From NCBI RefSeq assembly GCF_025426255.1, contig NZ_CP104861.1:4883001-4947000 (forward strand): a stretch of DNA of 64,000 nt. The letters are read 5' to 3'. The notes under the pieces were generated by a model. The model had not been told where the DNA came from. It made no database searches and saw nothing but the letters and a program-made list of their open reading frames with translations. The stretch comes from Pseudomonas fragi (GTDB lineage Bacteria > Pseudomonadota > Gammaproteobacteria > Pseudomonadales > Pseudomonadaceae). The stretch's first letter is position 1; each line of letters starts with the position of its first letter. The translations under genes and the position numbers were made by a program. Positions 1 through 9,407 of this stretch are shown one piece after another.

Positions 1-227
1 CTCGGTTCGCCAAAGGGGCTGTGCAGCGTGCGGGTCAGGTAATTACTCTGGCGCTTGAGGTAAAACCCCTGGCCTTCGAGGTCCATGCGAAACACGCTGC
101 TCCAACCACCACCGCTGGTGTTGGGTTCGTCCACCGCTTCCAGTTGCACGGACCACAATGAATCAAAGTCAGCCAGGCCGTTGCGCTCAAGCAAGGCTCG
201 GTCGGCATCCGCGATAAAATCAGTCAT
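1..227 (-). CDS. LPS kinase, InaA family (3' part outside window)
   Basis: Only the first 75 codons are present; the gene runs off the left edge. The translation starts MTDFIADADRALLE and contains GGGWSSVFRMDL and GFYLKRQSNYLTR, a glycine-rich loop and lysine strand typical of the InaA/Kdo kinase-like fold that phosphorylates sugars of the LPS inner core. The ATG overlaps the TGA of the preceding kinase gene by four bases (ATGA), so it is translationally coupled to the core operon. In P. aeruginosa a similar kinase follows the waaP-adjacent kinase. The substrate sugar cannot be told from this fragment. Confidence 0.75.
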   Translation of the reverse strand, partial: MTDFIADADRALLERNGLADFDSLWSVQLEAVDEPNTSGGGWSSVFRMDLEGQGFYLKRQSNYLTRTLHSPFGEP

Positions 228-958
228 TCCCGGCCCTCAAAAAAGCGCACGATATGACGGACCCGTTCCTTGTCTGCCGCATTGAGCGTAGTGCGCCCGG
301 TGTATTGGAAATAAAAACGTAACCGCTGGGTGTAGGACAGGTGGTATTTGGCCACTTTGTCGAGGCACGCCAGGTCTTTGGTGATGCGATATTTGAGCCA
401 GAAGCCGCGCCAGAAATCGCCGTTAGGGCAGTCGATCAAGAACAGCTTGGGCTGGTCGTCGATCAGCAGGTTGCGCCACTTCAGGTCGTTATGGGTAAAG
501 CGATGGTCGTGCATGATTCGGGTATAGCGCGCCAGCTGGCGGCTAACGCAATCGACCCACGCGCGATCCTTGAGCAGCGGATCATGCTTGTCGGCAAGCT
601 CCGACAAATCGCGGGTGTTGGGCAGTTCGCGAGTGATCATGGCGCCACGCGAATAGGCAAAACCACTGCGTTCAAGGCCCCAGGCCACTACCTCAGCGGT
701 GGGAATACCCCATTTGGCAAAACGCTTGAGGTTCTGCCATTCGGACTTGACCCGCGGACGGCCCAAATAACGGCGCAAGCCTTTGCCCGCGCCGGTGTAG
801 CGCTTGACGTAGTAATTGACCCCGCCACGCTCGACACGAATCACTTCCGATAACGGATCGCGGGTCAGGTGCTCGCCCTGCAAGGCAAACACCGCCTCCA
901 GACTGCCGAAATCAGATGCCAACGCGCTGTAAGCGGGTTCCAGATTCCAACCCGCCAT
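224..958 (-). CDS. wapP: LPS core kinase (WapP-like)
   Basis: A 244-residue protein of the LPS kinase/InaA group. FTHNDLKWRNLLID is the catalytic-loop equivalent (H-N-D-L-K plus the Asn) and LFLIDCPNG is the metal-binding Asp region, so the active site looks intact. I start at the ATG that shares one base with the waaP stop (TAATG); an open frame extends 21 codons further upstream but only into waaP. Position directly after waaP matches wapP of P. aeruginosa, which is why I use that symbol; the exact heptose position phosphorylated is unknown here. Cytoplasmic, LPS inner-core assembly. Confidence 0.75.
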   Translation of the reverse strand: MAGWNLEPAYSALASDFGSLEAVFALQGEHLTRDPLSEVIRVERGGVNYYVKRYTGAGKGLRRYLGRPRVKSEWQNLKRFAKWGIPTAEVVAWGLERSGFAYSRGAMITRELPNTRDLSELADKHDPLLKDRAWVDCVSRQLARYTRIMHDHRFTHNDLKWRNLLIDDQPKLFLIDCPNGDFWRGFWLKYRITKDLACLDKVAKYHLSYTQRLRFYFQYTGRTTLNAADKERVRHIVRFFEGRE

Positions 959-1764
959 TACAGTGCATCTCCATAACGCTGTTTGCGCTCGTAGAGTTTG
1001 CTCGCCTTGCCTTCCAGCCACGCCAGCAGGTGTGCTTCATCGCGCAGGATCTTGCGCAGCGGCATCTGGAAATAACCACGCAGGAAGCGCAGTTTGTCCC
1101 GTTGCGTCAGGCCGATATCCAGCGCCGAGAAGTACAGCGCCGCCAGATCCTTGTTACGCCAACGCTTGCTGATCACTGCACGGGTTTGCGCGCGATGCAG
1201 GTCAATAATGGACAAGCGGAAGTCTTCGGCCGTAACCGGCTTGTCGGTATGCAGCAAAAAGTGGCAGATGTAGCAGTCGCGATGGTTAACCCCGGCGCGG
1301 TGCATCATGCCGGTCATACGCGCCACTTCGGCGATCAGCGCATGCTTGAGCTTGGGTTGCGGCGGCTGCTTGACCCAGTTGAGGCTGAAGTCTTCGAGGC
1401 TGACCGTCGGCGCCAGCTCTTCGGTGATGATGAACGAGTGCTGCGCCGCCGGGTTGCTGCCCTTTTCGCCATAGGCGACCGCCGTCATGGTCGGCACGCC
1501 GACTTCGTGCAGGCGCTTGATGGCTCGCCACTCCTGGCCTGCACCGAGGACCGGCAGCTTAGCCGTCAGCAGGTTTTTGAAGACTTCACCCCAGCCAATA
1601 CCACGGTGGATTTTCACAAAGAAACCGCGTCCGTCGACTTCGGTACGCAAGGTACGTCGGCCTTCCAGTTCACGGTAAACCTCGCCTTCCAGACGCTCGA
1701 CTTCGGTGAACGCATCGCGTCCTGCCCACAAGCTCTTGAACGGTTCGGCAAGAATCAGTTTCAT
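958..1764 (-). CDS. waaP: lipopolysaccharide core heptose kinase WaaP (RfaP)
   Basis: A 268-residue kinase that phosphorylates heptose I of the LPS inner core, a step essential for outer-membrane integrity in pseudomonads. Visible motifs: a Gly-poor N-lobe with FFVKIHRGIGWGEV, the catalytic loop AGVNHRDCYICHFLL (H-R-D) and the metal-binding IDLHRAQTR, both as in RfaP. Length is normal for the family. The ATG overlaps the last base of the waaG stop, so it is coupled within waaF-waaC-waaG-waaP. Confident on family and position. Confidence 0.95.
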   Translation of the reverse strand: MKLILAEPFKSLWAGRDAFTEVERLEGEVYRELEGRRTLRTEVDGRGFFVKIHRGIGWGEVFKNLLTAKLPVLGAGQEWRAIKRLHEVGVPTMTAVAYGEKGSNPAAQHSFIITEELAPTVSLEDFSLNWVKQPPQPKLKHALIAEVARMTGMMHRAGVNHRDCYICHFLLHTDKPVTAEDFRLSIIDLHRAQTRAVISKRWRNKDLAALYFSALDIGLTQRDKLRFLRGYFQMPLRKILRDEAHLLAWLEGKASKLYERKQRYGDAL

Positions 1765-2885
1765 CAGTGTTGCTCCGCCAGAATCACATCCGCAGCGTGC
1801 TGCGGCATGCTGTAGAGGTCGGCCGTCTGCGCGTAGGCCAGGCCATTTTGGCTCCAGGCCGCGCGCGCAGCATCGTCGGACAACATGTGTGTCAGGTATT
1901 CATTGAGTTGCGCCTGCTCGAACGGCTCGTCCAGTACACGGCCGCAATCAGCGTCGCTAATGTAATGGGCGTAGCCACAGACGGCACTGACCAGCACCGG
2001 CAAACCTGCCACCAGCGCTTCAAGCAGCACGGTGCCGGTGTTTTCGTTGTACGCCGGGTGGATCAGCAAATCGGCGCCCAGCAGGAAACGCGGGATATCG
2101 CTGCGGCCCTTGAGGAACTGCACATGATCGCCAAGCCCCAGGGTAGCGCTCTGCAATTGAAAGACTTTGGGGTCGTCCTGACCAATGACAAATAATTTAG
2201 TGCGCTTTTTAAGCTCGCCAGGCAAGGCCGCCAGGGCTTTGAGGCTGCGATCCACGCCTTTGGTCTTGAACCCGGAACCGATCTGTACCAGCAGCAAATC
2301 GTCGTCTGCCAGGTTGAACTCGCGCCGGAACTCGGCGCGAATCTCGGCGGCATTAGCGGGTGCACGGCGGTCCAGGGCGATACCCGGCGGCAGCAGATGG
2401 AAGCGCTCCAGCGGGGTGTCGTAATGCTTGATAAACAGCGGCTGCTGGACTTCGGAAATCATCAGGATTTCAGTCTTCGCGTGCTTGTCGAACACTGCCC
2501 GCTCGTACTCGGCAAAGTGCTTGTAGCGCTTGAAGAAGCGATAGAACGAATGGCGCAGGTTTTGCGCCTTGTCTTCGAAGCAGCCGTCGGCCGCGTAATA
2601 CACGTCCAGACCCGGCATTTTATTGAAACCGATCAGGCGGTCCACCGGGCGTTTGGCTAGGTCAGCCTGCATCCAGGCGAGCATTTTTTCGTTGCGGGTA
2701 TGGTTGTGGAAGGCCTTGACCGGCGCCACCAGCACTTCAAAACCCGGCGGGATATCGCCTTCCCAGATCATGGTGTAGACGCGAATTTGATGGCCGCGCT
2801 TCTGACATTCCAGCGCAATGCGCATGAAATCACGTTGCAGTCCGCCAAACGGGAAATATTTGTACAGCACAAAAGCCAGTTGCAT
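1764..2885 (-). CDS. waaG: LPS core glucosyltransferase WaaG (GT4)
   Basis: A 373-residue retaining GT-B glycosyltransferase that adds the first outer-core hexose to heptose II. The N-terminal half begins MQLAFVLYKYFPFGGLQRD, with the acceptor-side glycine loop; the C-terminal half carries VQIGSGFKTKGVDRS and HPAYNENTGTVLLEAL, the nucleotide-sugar E-X7-E region of GT4. The start shares one base with the waaC stop (TGATG) and the stop shares one base with the waaP start, so translation through the core operon is continuous. Length is as expected. Confidence 0.94.
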   Translation of the reverse strand: MQLAFVLYKYFPFGGLQRDFMRIALECQKRGHQIRVYTMIWEGDIPPGFEVLVAPVKAFHNHTRNEKMLAWMQADLAKRPVDRLIGFNKMPGLDVYYAADGCFEDKAQNLRHSFYRFFKRYKHFAEYERAVFDKHAKTEILMISEVQQPLFIKHYDTPLERFHLLPPGIALDRRAPANAAEIRAEFRREFNLADDDLLLVQIGSGFKTKGVDRSLKALAALPGELKKRTKLFVIGQDDPKVFQLQSATLGLGDHVQFLKGRSDIPRFLLGADLLIHPAYNENTGTVLLEALVAGLPVLVSAVCGYAHYISDADCGRVLDEPFEQAQLNEYLTHMLSDDAARAAWSQNGLAYAQTADLYSMPQHAADVILAEQH

Positions 2886-3946
2886 CAGCGCAGTTCCTCA
2901 GCCAGTAACAACGTGCTTAATCGACTTGCGACACGCTCAGGGTTCAAACGGGTAAAGCACAAAGGCCACTCGTTTTTCAGATCAAACCGCTGCTGGTCCT
3001 GTGCAGTCGGAGTGTAGGTACATTTTTTCTGCAGGCACGGCGCACACGGAAAATCGCTGGCCAGGTGGATTTGCACCTTGCCATAGGCGCCGGTCAGCCC
3101 CGGATTGGTGGGACCAAACAGGGAGATGGTCGGCACATCCAATGCTGCCGCCAGGTGCCCCAGCCCGGTATCGACCGCCACGCAGGCGCTGGCACTGGCC
3201 AGTACCTTGGCAACACCGGCCAGGTTCAGTTTGGGCAGCACCACCGCATTGTTCAGACCACTGGCGATGCGTTCGGCGCGAGCTTTCTCTGCCGGGTTAC
3301 CCCACGGCAGACGCACTTCGACACCCATGTGCCCCATGCGCAAGGCCAGATCGCGCCAGTACACTTCGGGCCAGTGTTTGGTGTCCCAGGTGGTGCCGTG
3401 CAAAAACAGCACGTAAGGCTTGTTGCGCGGCAGTTCAATCAGGCGTTCAACATCGAGGCCGTAATCGCCCAGCCCTTTGGGCAGGTCGTACCCCAACGCC
3501 ACCGCAAACAGCTGACGCAAACGCTCGACCGCGTGCTGCCCACGGGCCACGGCCAGACGGCGCTGATAAAAACGGCTGGCCAGCGGCTCACGGGCAGAGT
3601 CTTTATCCAGACCGGCCACCGGGGCGTTTACATAGCGGGTCAGCCAGGCACTTTTGACCAGGCCTTGAGCATCGATCACCAGATCGTATTTTTCGGCACG
3701 CAGGCTTTGCTTGAAACGCCGCCACTCACCGCTCTTGATGGTGTCCCAGATGTTTTTGCGCCAGCGGCGGATTGCCACTGGAATCACTTTGCCCACAGCC
3801 GGGTGCCAGGTCGGAATTTCGGCAAAGCCTTCTTCCACGACCCAGTCAAAGGTGATCCCTGGAATCGCCCGTGCCGCATCGGTCAACGCGGGCAAGGCAT
3901 GGATCACATCCCCAAGGGATGAGGTTTTGACCAACAGAACCCGCAC
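2885..3946 (-). CDS. waaC: LPS heptosyltransferase I WaaC
   Basis: A 353-residue GT9 enzyme that adds L-glycero-D-manno-heptose to Kdo. It opens MRVLLVKTSSLGDVIHALPA, the family's N-terminal motif, and has the donor-binding VDTGLGHLAAALDVPTISLFGP segment. The start codon is GTG and abuts the waaF stop without a gap. A C-terminal cluster PCAPCLQKKC resembles the cysteine-rich tail seen in pseudomonad WaaC/WaaF. Coupled with waaF and waaG. Confidence 0.94.
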   Translation of the reverse strand: MRVLLVKTSSLGDVIHALPALTDAARAIPGITFDWVVEEGFAEIPTWHPAVGKVIPVAIRRWRKNIWDTIKSGEWRRFKQSLRAEKYDLVIDAQGLVKSAWLTRYVNAPVAGLDKDSAREPLASRFYQRRLAVARGQHAVERLRQLFAVALGYDLPKGLGDYGLDVERLIELPRNKPYVLFLHGTTWDTKHWPEVYWRDLALRMGHMGVEVRLPWGNPAEKARAERIASGLNNAVVLPKLNLAGVAKVLASASACVAVDTGLGHLAAALDVPTISLFGPTNPGLTGAYGKVQIHLASDFPCAPCLQKKCTYTPTAQDQQRFDLKNEWPLCFTRLNPERVASRLSTLLLAEELR

Positions 3947-4981
3947 TTAGTTGACCTCGACCGGTGAGCCCTGCAAACGCTGCAAGGCTTCAACCACAGG
4001 TGCAGGCATCAGCTCGCGCAAGCAGTTGTAGTGGCCGAAGCGGCAGGTACGATCAAAACACGGGCTGCAATCGAGGCCCAGACGCACGATTTCGACCTTA
4101 TCAGCCAAAGGCGGGGTAAAGCCCGGTGACGTGGAACCATAGACCGCCACCAGCGGGCGGTTCAGCGCTGCGGCCACGTGCATCAGCCCCGAATCATTGG
4201 ACACCACGGCGTCGGCACATGAGAGCAAATCAATAGCCTCGGCCAGCGAGGTCTCGCCACTGAGGTTGACCGACTCTTCGCGCAGCCCAGGGATCAGCCG
4301 TGAGCGGATATCTTCGCCCACCGCGTGATCATTTTTGGAACCGAACAACCACACCTGCCAGCCTTCGCGGATCTTTTGTTCTGCGACCTTGGCGTAATGC
4401 TCCGACGGCCAACGCTTGGACTCGCCAAATTCGGCACCCGGGCATAGCGCCAGTACCGGGCGGTCCAGCTCCAGGCCGAACTTGCTCAGCGCGCCAGAGC
4501 GGCTTTGTGGGTCAATCTGCAAATCAGGACGCGGGTACGGCTTGGGCAGGTCTGCCCCCGGCTCATAGGCCAGTGCCATAAAACGCTCGATCATCAACGG
4601 GTAGCGTTCTTTATCGAGCTTGCGCACGTCGTTAAGCAGGCCGTAGCGGAATTCGCCGCGCCAGCCGGTACGTTTGGGAATACCCGCGAAGAACGGCACA
4701 AGGGCCGATTTCAGCGAGTTGGGCAACAAAATTGCCTGATCGTATTGGCCCTTGAGGGACTTGCCGATCTTGCGTCGCGTGGCCAGTTCGAGCGCGCCGT
4801 GGCCGAGCGGAAAGCTCAAGGCCTTGCGAACTTCAGGCATGCGCTCAAGGATGGGCCGGCTCCACTCGGGGGCCAGCACATCGATTTCGCACTGCGGGTG
4901 GCGCTGTTTAAGGCACTGGAACAGTGTCTGCGCCATCACCATGTCACCGACCCAGCTGGGCCCAACGATCAAAATATTCAT
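3947..4981 (-). CDS. waaF: LPS heptosyltransferase II WaaF
   Basis: A 344-residue GT9 enzyme adding the second inner-core heptose. N-terminal MNILIVGPSWVGDMVMAQTL and the SNDSGLMHVAAALNRPLVAVYG donor site are diagnostic; DCSPCFDRTCRFGHYNC is the cysteine-rich tail. It is the first gene of the minus-strand core operon in this window, 58 bases after the ilvE stop, separated from it by a hairpin at 5001-5020. Regulation not evident from sequence. Confidence 0.95.
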   Translation of the reverse strand: MNILIVGPSWVGDMVMAQTLFQCLKQRHPQCEIDVLAPEWSRPILERMPEVRKALSFPLGHGALELATRRKIGKSLKGQYDQAILLPNSLKSALVPFFAGIPKRTGWRGEFRYGLLNDVRKLDKERYPLMIERFMALAYEPGADLPKPYPRPDLQIDPQSRSGALSKFGLELDRPVLALCPGAEFGESKRWPSEHYAKVAEQKIREGWQVWLFGSKNDHAVGEDIRSRLIPGLREESVNLSGETSLAEAIDLLSCADAVVSNDSGLMHVAAALNRPLVAVYGSTSPGFTPPLADKVEIVRLGLDCSPCFDRTCRFGHYNCLRELMPAPVVEALQRLQGSPVEVN

Positions 4982-5000
4982 AAGTTTCCATAAACAAGCA

Positions 5001-5020
5001 AGGGAGGCATTCGCCTCCCT
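5001..5020 (-). terminator. hairpin between ilvE and waaF
   Basis: A perfect 8-bp stem (AGGGAGGC / GCCTCCCT) with an ATTC loop lies just after the ilvE stop. Read on the minus strand it is followed by TTGCTTGTTTATGG, a broken T-tract, so termination is likely partial and waaF may be partly read from upstream. Confidence 0.5.
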
Positions 5021-5039
5021 GCTGTGATGCCATATCGCT

Positions 5040-5963
5040 TTACTTAACCAGTGTACGCCACTCTGGGTGGTCCGTAGTCTTGCCGGTTACCAGGTCAAAG
5101 TAAGCTTTTTGCAGTTTTTCGGTGATCGGGCCACGACGGCCGATACCGATCAGGCGCCCGTCGACTTCGCGAATTGGCGTTACTTCAGCGGCAGTGCCGG
5201 TAAAGAATGCTTCGTCGGCGATGTAGACCTCGTCGCGGGTGATGCGTTTTTCAACAAACTTGTACCCAAGCTCGGTGGCCAGGGTCAGGATCGTGCTACG
5301 GGTGATGCCGTTCAGGCAGGCCGTTACGTCCGGGGTGTAAATCACGCCATCCTTGACCAGGAATACGTTCTCGCCCGAGCCTTCGGCAACAAAACCTTCA
5401 GGGTCCAGCAACAGTGCTTCGTCAGCGCCACCGGAAATCGCTTCCTGCAGGGCCAGCATCGAGTTGATGTAGTGACCGTTGGCCTTGGCCCGGGTCATGG
5501 AAATGTTTACGTGGTGACGGGTAAAGGAGCTGGTACGCACCTTGATCCCGACTTCCAGCGCTTCGGCGCCCATGTAGGCACCCCAACTCCACGGCGCGAT
5601 GATCACATGGACTTTAAGCCCAGTGGCACGCAGGCCCATGGCTTCGGATCCGTAGAACACCATCGGACGGATGTAGGCGCTGTCGAGGTTGTTTTCACGC
5701 ACCGCAATGCGGGTCGCTTCGTTGATTTCTTCTTTGCTGAACGGGATCTTCATGCCCATGATGTGGGCCGAATCGAACAGGCGGTCAGTGTGCGCCTGCA
5801 AGCGGAAAATCGCCGCGCCCTGCGGGGTTTCGTAAGCGCGTACACCTTCAAACACGCCCATGCCGTAGTGCAATGTATGGGTCAGCACGTGCGTCGTGGC
5901 ATCACGCCACGGCACCAGCTTGCCGTCATACCAGATCACACCATCACGATCAGCCATCGACAT
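5040..5963 (-). CDS. ilvE: branched-chain amino acid aminotransferase
   Basis: Class IV PLP aminotransferase making Val, Leu and Ile from their 2-oxo acids. I choose the start MSMADRDGVIWYDG (307 residues, the usual length in Pseudomonas) rather than an in-frame Met 12 codons upstream. THTLHYGMGVFEGVRAY is the N-terminal signature, TRAKANGHYINS holds the PLP-binding lysine, and EGSGENVFLVKDG is the cofactor-phosphate loop. It stands alone between glnE and the LPS core operon on the same strand. Confidence 0.95.
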   Translation of the reverse strand: MSMADRDGVIWYDGKLVPWRDATTHVLTHTLHYGMGVFEGVRAYETPQGAAIFRLQAHTDRLFDSAHIMGMKIPFSKEEINEATRIAVRENNLDSAYIRPMVFYGSEAMGLRATGLKVHVIIAPWSWGAYMGAEALEVGIKVRTSSFTRHHVNISMTRAKANGHYINSMLALQEAISGGADEALLLDPEGFVAEGSGENVFLVKDGVIYTPDVTACLNGITRSTILTLATELGYKFVEKRITRDEVYIADEAFFTGTAAEVTPIREVDGRLIGIGRRGPITEKLQKAYFDLVTGKTTDHPEWRTLVK

Positions 5964-6081
5964 CATTACGCTCCTCAAAGAATCCAGCACCTGCACCACT
6001 GGGTGTCAGGCAAATTGGACGGGGCTTATGGACCCGCCGGATACGTTCTTACAGCTCTAATTCTGTGTATAAGCTAAAAAA

Positions 6082-9024
6082 CTAGCTCAATCCTAGCTCG
6101 GACCAAATGCGCCGGACGTGTTGACGTTCGACGACAAATTGATCCCCCGTGACCACCCCGGCCTCTTTTTGCAAGGCTTGGCGGTGGGCGACGGCGCGAA
6201 AGGCCTTGTAAGCCTCGCGCAACAGGCTGGCATCGGTGGCAGGCATCAGCCCCACCTGCTCCAACCCTTCCAGAATGCGGATATTGTCGGTGTAGCGCAG
6301 TAACGCCGGGTGTTCCCTGGACCAGGCCAGGGCCGCGTATTGCACCATAAATTCAATATCGACGATACCTCCGGCGTCCTGCTTGAGGTCGAATGGCACC
6401 GTGGCCTCGTAGGCATTTTCGGCGGTTCCGGCAGCAGTGATACGGGTGCCCAGGTTGCCACGCATCTTGGCCCGCATCTCGCTGACCTCCTGGCGCAGGG
6501 TAGGCAAGTCACGCTCGCGGCCCAATACGCTGGCACGCACGTTCTCAAACGCGGCGCCCACCTGCTTGCAACCCACCAGCACCCGCGCGCGCACCAACGC
6601 CTGATGCTCCCAGGTCCAGGCCTCGCTCTCCTGATAGCGTTCAAAAGCACCGAGTGAGCTGACCAACAATCCTGATGCGCCTGACGGACGCAAACGCATG
6701 TCAACGTCATACAACTGGCCGGAGTTGGTCTGGGCCGTTAGCAAATGGATGATCCGTTGCCCCAGCCGGGTGAAAAACTGCGCGCCGTCAATGGGCTTGG
6801 CGCCGTCGGTTTCAGCATTCGGGTCGCCATCATGGATAAACACCAGGTCCAGGTCCGAACCGTGCCCCAGCTCGATCCCGCCGACTTTGCCGTAACCGAC
6901 AATAATAAAGCCAGGGTCGCACAGGCTGCCGTCTGCACGTTGCGGGGTGCCGAACTTGGCCACCGTCTGGCGCCAGGCCAGAGCCAGTACTTGTTCCAGA
7001 ATCGCTTCGGCCAGCCAGGTCAGGTAATCGCTGACTTTCATTAAAGGCAGACTACCGGCGATTTCGGATGCGGCGACTCGCAGGCGGTGGGCCAGCTTAA
7101 AGTTTCGCAAGGCTTCCATCTGCTGCTCAAGGTCGTCCTCGGGGATACGCGTAAGCCGTTCACGCAACTCGGCGGCCAGCTCTGGCGCCAGCGGGGGCTT
7201 GAACAGGCGACGCTCGTTGAGCAACTCATCGAGCAGTAACGGGAAGCGGGTGATTTGCTCGGCGATCCACGGGCTGGCCGCGCACAGCGTCAATAAACGG
7301 CGCAACGCGTCGGGGTTTTCGGTCAGCAACACTAAATAAGCAGAGCGACGGGCCACTGCCTCGACCAACGGCAACACCCGCTCCAGCACCAGATCGGGGT
7401 TGGCGTGCTCCACCGCTTGCGCCAGCAGACGCGGAATAAAGGCGTCCAGACGCTCACGCCCCAAACGCTGCATGGCGCGCAATTGCGGGCTGGAGCGCAG
7501 GCTTGCCAGTTGCTTCAAGGCCTTTGGCGCGTCGACAAACCCGGCCTCCTCCAACTGGGCACAGGCAGCTGCATCGTCCTGAACTTCTTCCCACAGCGGC
7601 AACCACTCACCGCCGACGATCAACTCACCCTCGTCGATGACCTCTTCTTCATCAGGATCTGCAATAACCTGGCGGAAATGCCAGTCGATGCGGCCACGCC
7701 ACGCCATCAATTGCTCATGGAATGCCGACCAGCTGTCAAAGCCCATAATAAAGGCGATACGCGCCTGATCCTGTTCGGTGTCGGGCAGCATTTGGGTCTG
7801 GCGGTCGGCAATGGCCTGAATCGCGTGTTCGGTGTAGCGCAAAAATTCATAGCCTTCGCGCAGCTCGCTGATTACCGCGCCCGGCAAATAGCCTTGCCCT
7901 TCCAGGGTGGTCAGCACTTTAAGCAGAGGCCGCTGCTGCAAACTGAGATCACGGCCGCCGTGGATCAACTGGAATGCCTGGGCAATAAACTCCACTTCAC
8001 GAATTCCGCCCGCCCCCAGTTTGATGTTGTCGGCCATGCCTTTGCGCCGCACTTCCTGCTGGATCAGTTGCTTCATGGTGCGCAGCGCTTCAATCGCCGA
8101 AAAATCCAGGTAACGGCGATACACAAACGGGCGCAACAGGCTGAGCAACTGCGCGCCCATCACCTGATCACCGGCCACGACCCGGGCCTTGATCATTGCA
8201 TAGCGCTCCCAGTCGCGGCCCTGATCCTGGTAGTACTGCTCCAGCGCATTAAAGCTCAGCACCAGCGCCCCGGACGAGCCATACGGGCGCAGGCGCATGT
8301 CGACGCGAAACACAAAACCGTCGACGGTCATCGGGTCCAGCGCCTTGATCAAGCGCTGACCCAAGCGGATAAAAAACTCCTGGTTGTCCAAAGCCCGTTT
8401 GGCGCCCACCGTTTCCCCGCCTTCGGGGTAGGCGAAAATCAGGTCGATGTCCGACGACAGGTTCAGCTCTACCGCGCCGAGCTTGCCCATGCCCAGAATC
8501 ACCATCTGCTGGGGTTCGCCACTGCGGTGCCCGGTGGGCGTGCCGAACTGCTGGCAATGGCGCTGATACAACCAGCGATAGGCCTGATCAATGCTGGCAT
8601 CGGCCATGTCCGACAGGTCGCGGCAGGTTTCAATCAAATCGGCCTGACGGTTGATATCACGCCAGATAATCCGGATCTGCTGACGGGTACGTTGGCGACG
8701 CAGCGCACGGCCCAGCTCATCATCGGTGGTAGCAGCCTGGGTGACGGCGGCAATTTGCCCGCACAGCTCGCCGGGGACAAAGCTACGGTCCAGTTCCCCT
8801 GAGCGCACAAGTTCAAGCAACATCAAAGGGTCACGTAACGACTGTTCAATAAAGAAGTCGCTCGCCGCACTGACCCTACTGAATGCCGACCAGCGTTCCG
8901 TCGACCAGTCATCAAGCCCGTGCTCACCTTCAAGCCCGGCGACCGCCGTACGCCAAGAGTGTTCGGCACGGCTGGCGAGAGGCTGTAAAAGGGCTGGAAT
9001 TGGGGCAAGCGACGGAAGGCTCAT
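6082..9024 (-). CDS. glnE: bifunctional glutamine synthetase adenylyltransferase/deadenylase
   Basis: A 980-residue two-headed enzyme that adenylylates and deadenylylates GlnA according to PII and glutamine. The two nucleotidyltransferase sites are visible: SDIDLIFAYPEGG in the N-terminal adenylyl-removase half and GSDLDLVFIHDGD in the C-terminal adenylyltransferase half, each with the D-x-D pair. Full family length, no frame disruption. It is divergent from aceE across 383 bases. Confidence 0.96.
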   Translation of the reverse strand: MSLPSLAPIPALLQPLASRAEHSWRTAVAGLEGEHGLDDWSTERWSAFSRVSAASDFFIEQSLRDPLMLLELVRSGELDRSFVPGELCGQIAAVTQAATTDDELGRALRRQRTRQQIRIIWRDINRQADLIETCRDLSDMADASIDQAYRWLYQRHCQQFGTPTGHRSGEPQQMVILGMGKLGAVELNLSSDIDLIFAYPEGGETVGAKRALDNQEFFIRLGQRLIKALDPMTVDGFVFRVDMRLRPYGSSGALVLSFNALEQYYQDQGRDWERYAMIKARVVAGDQVMGAQLLSLLRPFVYRRYLDFSAIEALRTMKQLIQQEVRRKGMADNIKLGAGGIREVEFIAQAFQLIHGGRDLSLQQRPLLKVLTTLEGQGYLPGAVISELREGYEFLRYTEHAIQAIADRQTQMLPDTEQDQARIAFIMGFDSWSAFHEQLMAWRGRIDWHFRQVIADPDEEEVIDEGELIVGGEWLPLWEEVQDDAAACAQLEEAGFVDAPKALKQLASLRSSPQLRAMQRLGRERLDAFIPRLLAQAVEHANPDLVLERVLPLVEAVARRSAYLVLLTENPDALRRLLTLCAASPWIAEQITRFPLLLDELLNERRLFKPPLAPELAAELRERLTRIPEDDLEQQMEALRNFKLAHRLRVAASEIAGSLPLMKVSDYLTWLAEAILEQVLALAWRQTVAKFGTPQRADGSLCDPGFIIVGYGKVGGIELGHGSDLDLVFIHDGDPNAETDGAKPIDGAQFFTRLGQRIIHLLTAQTNSGQLYDVDMRLRPSGASGLLVSSLGAFERYQESEAWTWEHQALVRARVLVGCKQVGAAFENVRASVLGRERDLPTLRQEVSEMRAKMRGNLGTRITAAGTAENAYEATVPFDLKQDAGGIVDIEFMVQYAALAWSREHPALLRYTDNIRILEGLEQVGLMPATDASLLREAYKAFRAVAHRQALQKEAGVVTGDQFVVERQHVRRIWSELGLS

Positions 9025-9231
9025 GGTCTATCCTTGATCGGCGAAGGTGTTGCCGAGTACGGTGACAGGAAGAAACAGCGGTTTAATCCGACTGTCGAAC
9101 AAAGGTTATAAATAGCTGGAACAGCATTTTGTTTAGCAACAAGCCTTCGAATTACAGCCTGAATACTAAAAAACGTACCAACAATATCGATTTTTCGCAC
9201 AACCAAACAGGTGGCCACCGAGACCTTTCCT

Positions 9232-9244
9232 GTAGTTTTACTAC
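9232..9244. promoter_or_regulatory. operator-like palindrome 1 upstream of aceE
   Basis: GTAGTTTTACTAC: 5-bp arms GTAGT/ACTAC around a 3-base centre. The inner GT-N3-AC layout is the hallmark of FadR-subfamily GntR regulators (PdhR belongs to this group). A near-identical partner lies 52 bp downstream. Confidence 0.6.
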
Positions 9245-9283
9245 TGAGTCACACACTTGAAAGGCTGAAATGGCCGACGATTT

Positions 9284-9296
9284 GTAGTAAAACTAC
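9284..9296. promoter_or_regulatory. operator-like palindrome 2 upstream of aceE
   Basis: GTAGTAAAACTAC, same arms as the site at 9232-9244 with centre AAA; centre-to-centre distance 52 bp, about five helical turns, so both sites face the same side of the DNA. The regulator is not encoded in this window. Confidence 0.6.
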
Positions 9297-9407
9297 ACGC
9301 CGCTGGAATCAACCTCCGGCCATCCAAGAATTTATGTCGTCTGCCCACAAGGCCAGTCGCAAACTCAGGCAACCGATTCTGGAAGCCTATCCGCCCTGGA
9401 GCAAGCC

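Larger units (their letters stand above)
9025..9407. promoter_or_regulatory. glnE-aceE divergent intergenic region
   Basis: 383 bases with no convincing ORF. It is AT-richer than the flanks and holds two GTAGT-N3-ACTAC palindromes (listed separately) close to aceE. A TTGAAA at 9257-9262 could be a -35 box for aceE, with the second palindrome lying where the -10 would be, but I could not assign a clear -10. A GGAG ribosome site precedes the aceE ATG. Confidence 0.6.

Noticed and set aside
85..285. Plus-strand 66-codon frame at the left edge
   Set aside because: Antisense to the LPS kinase genes, without ribosome site or recognisable product.
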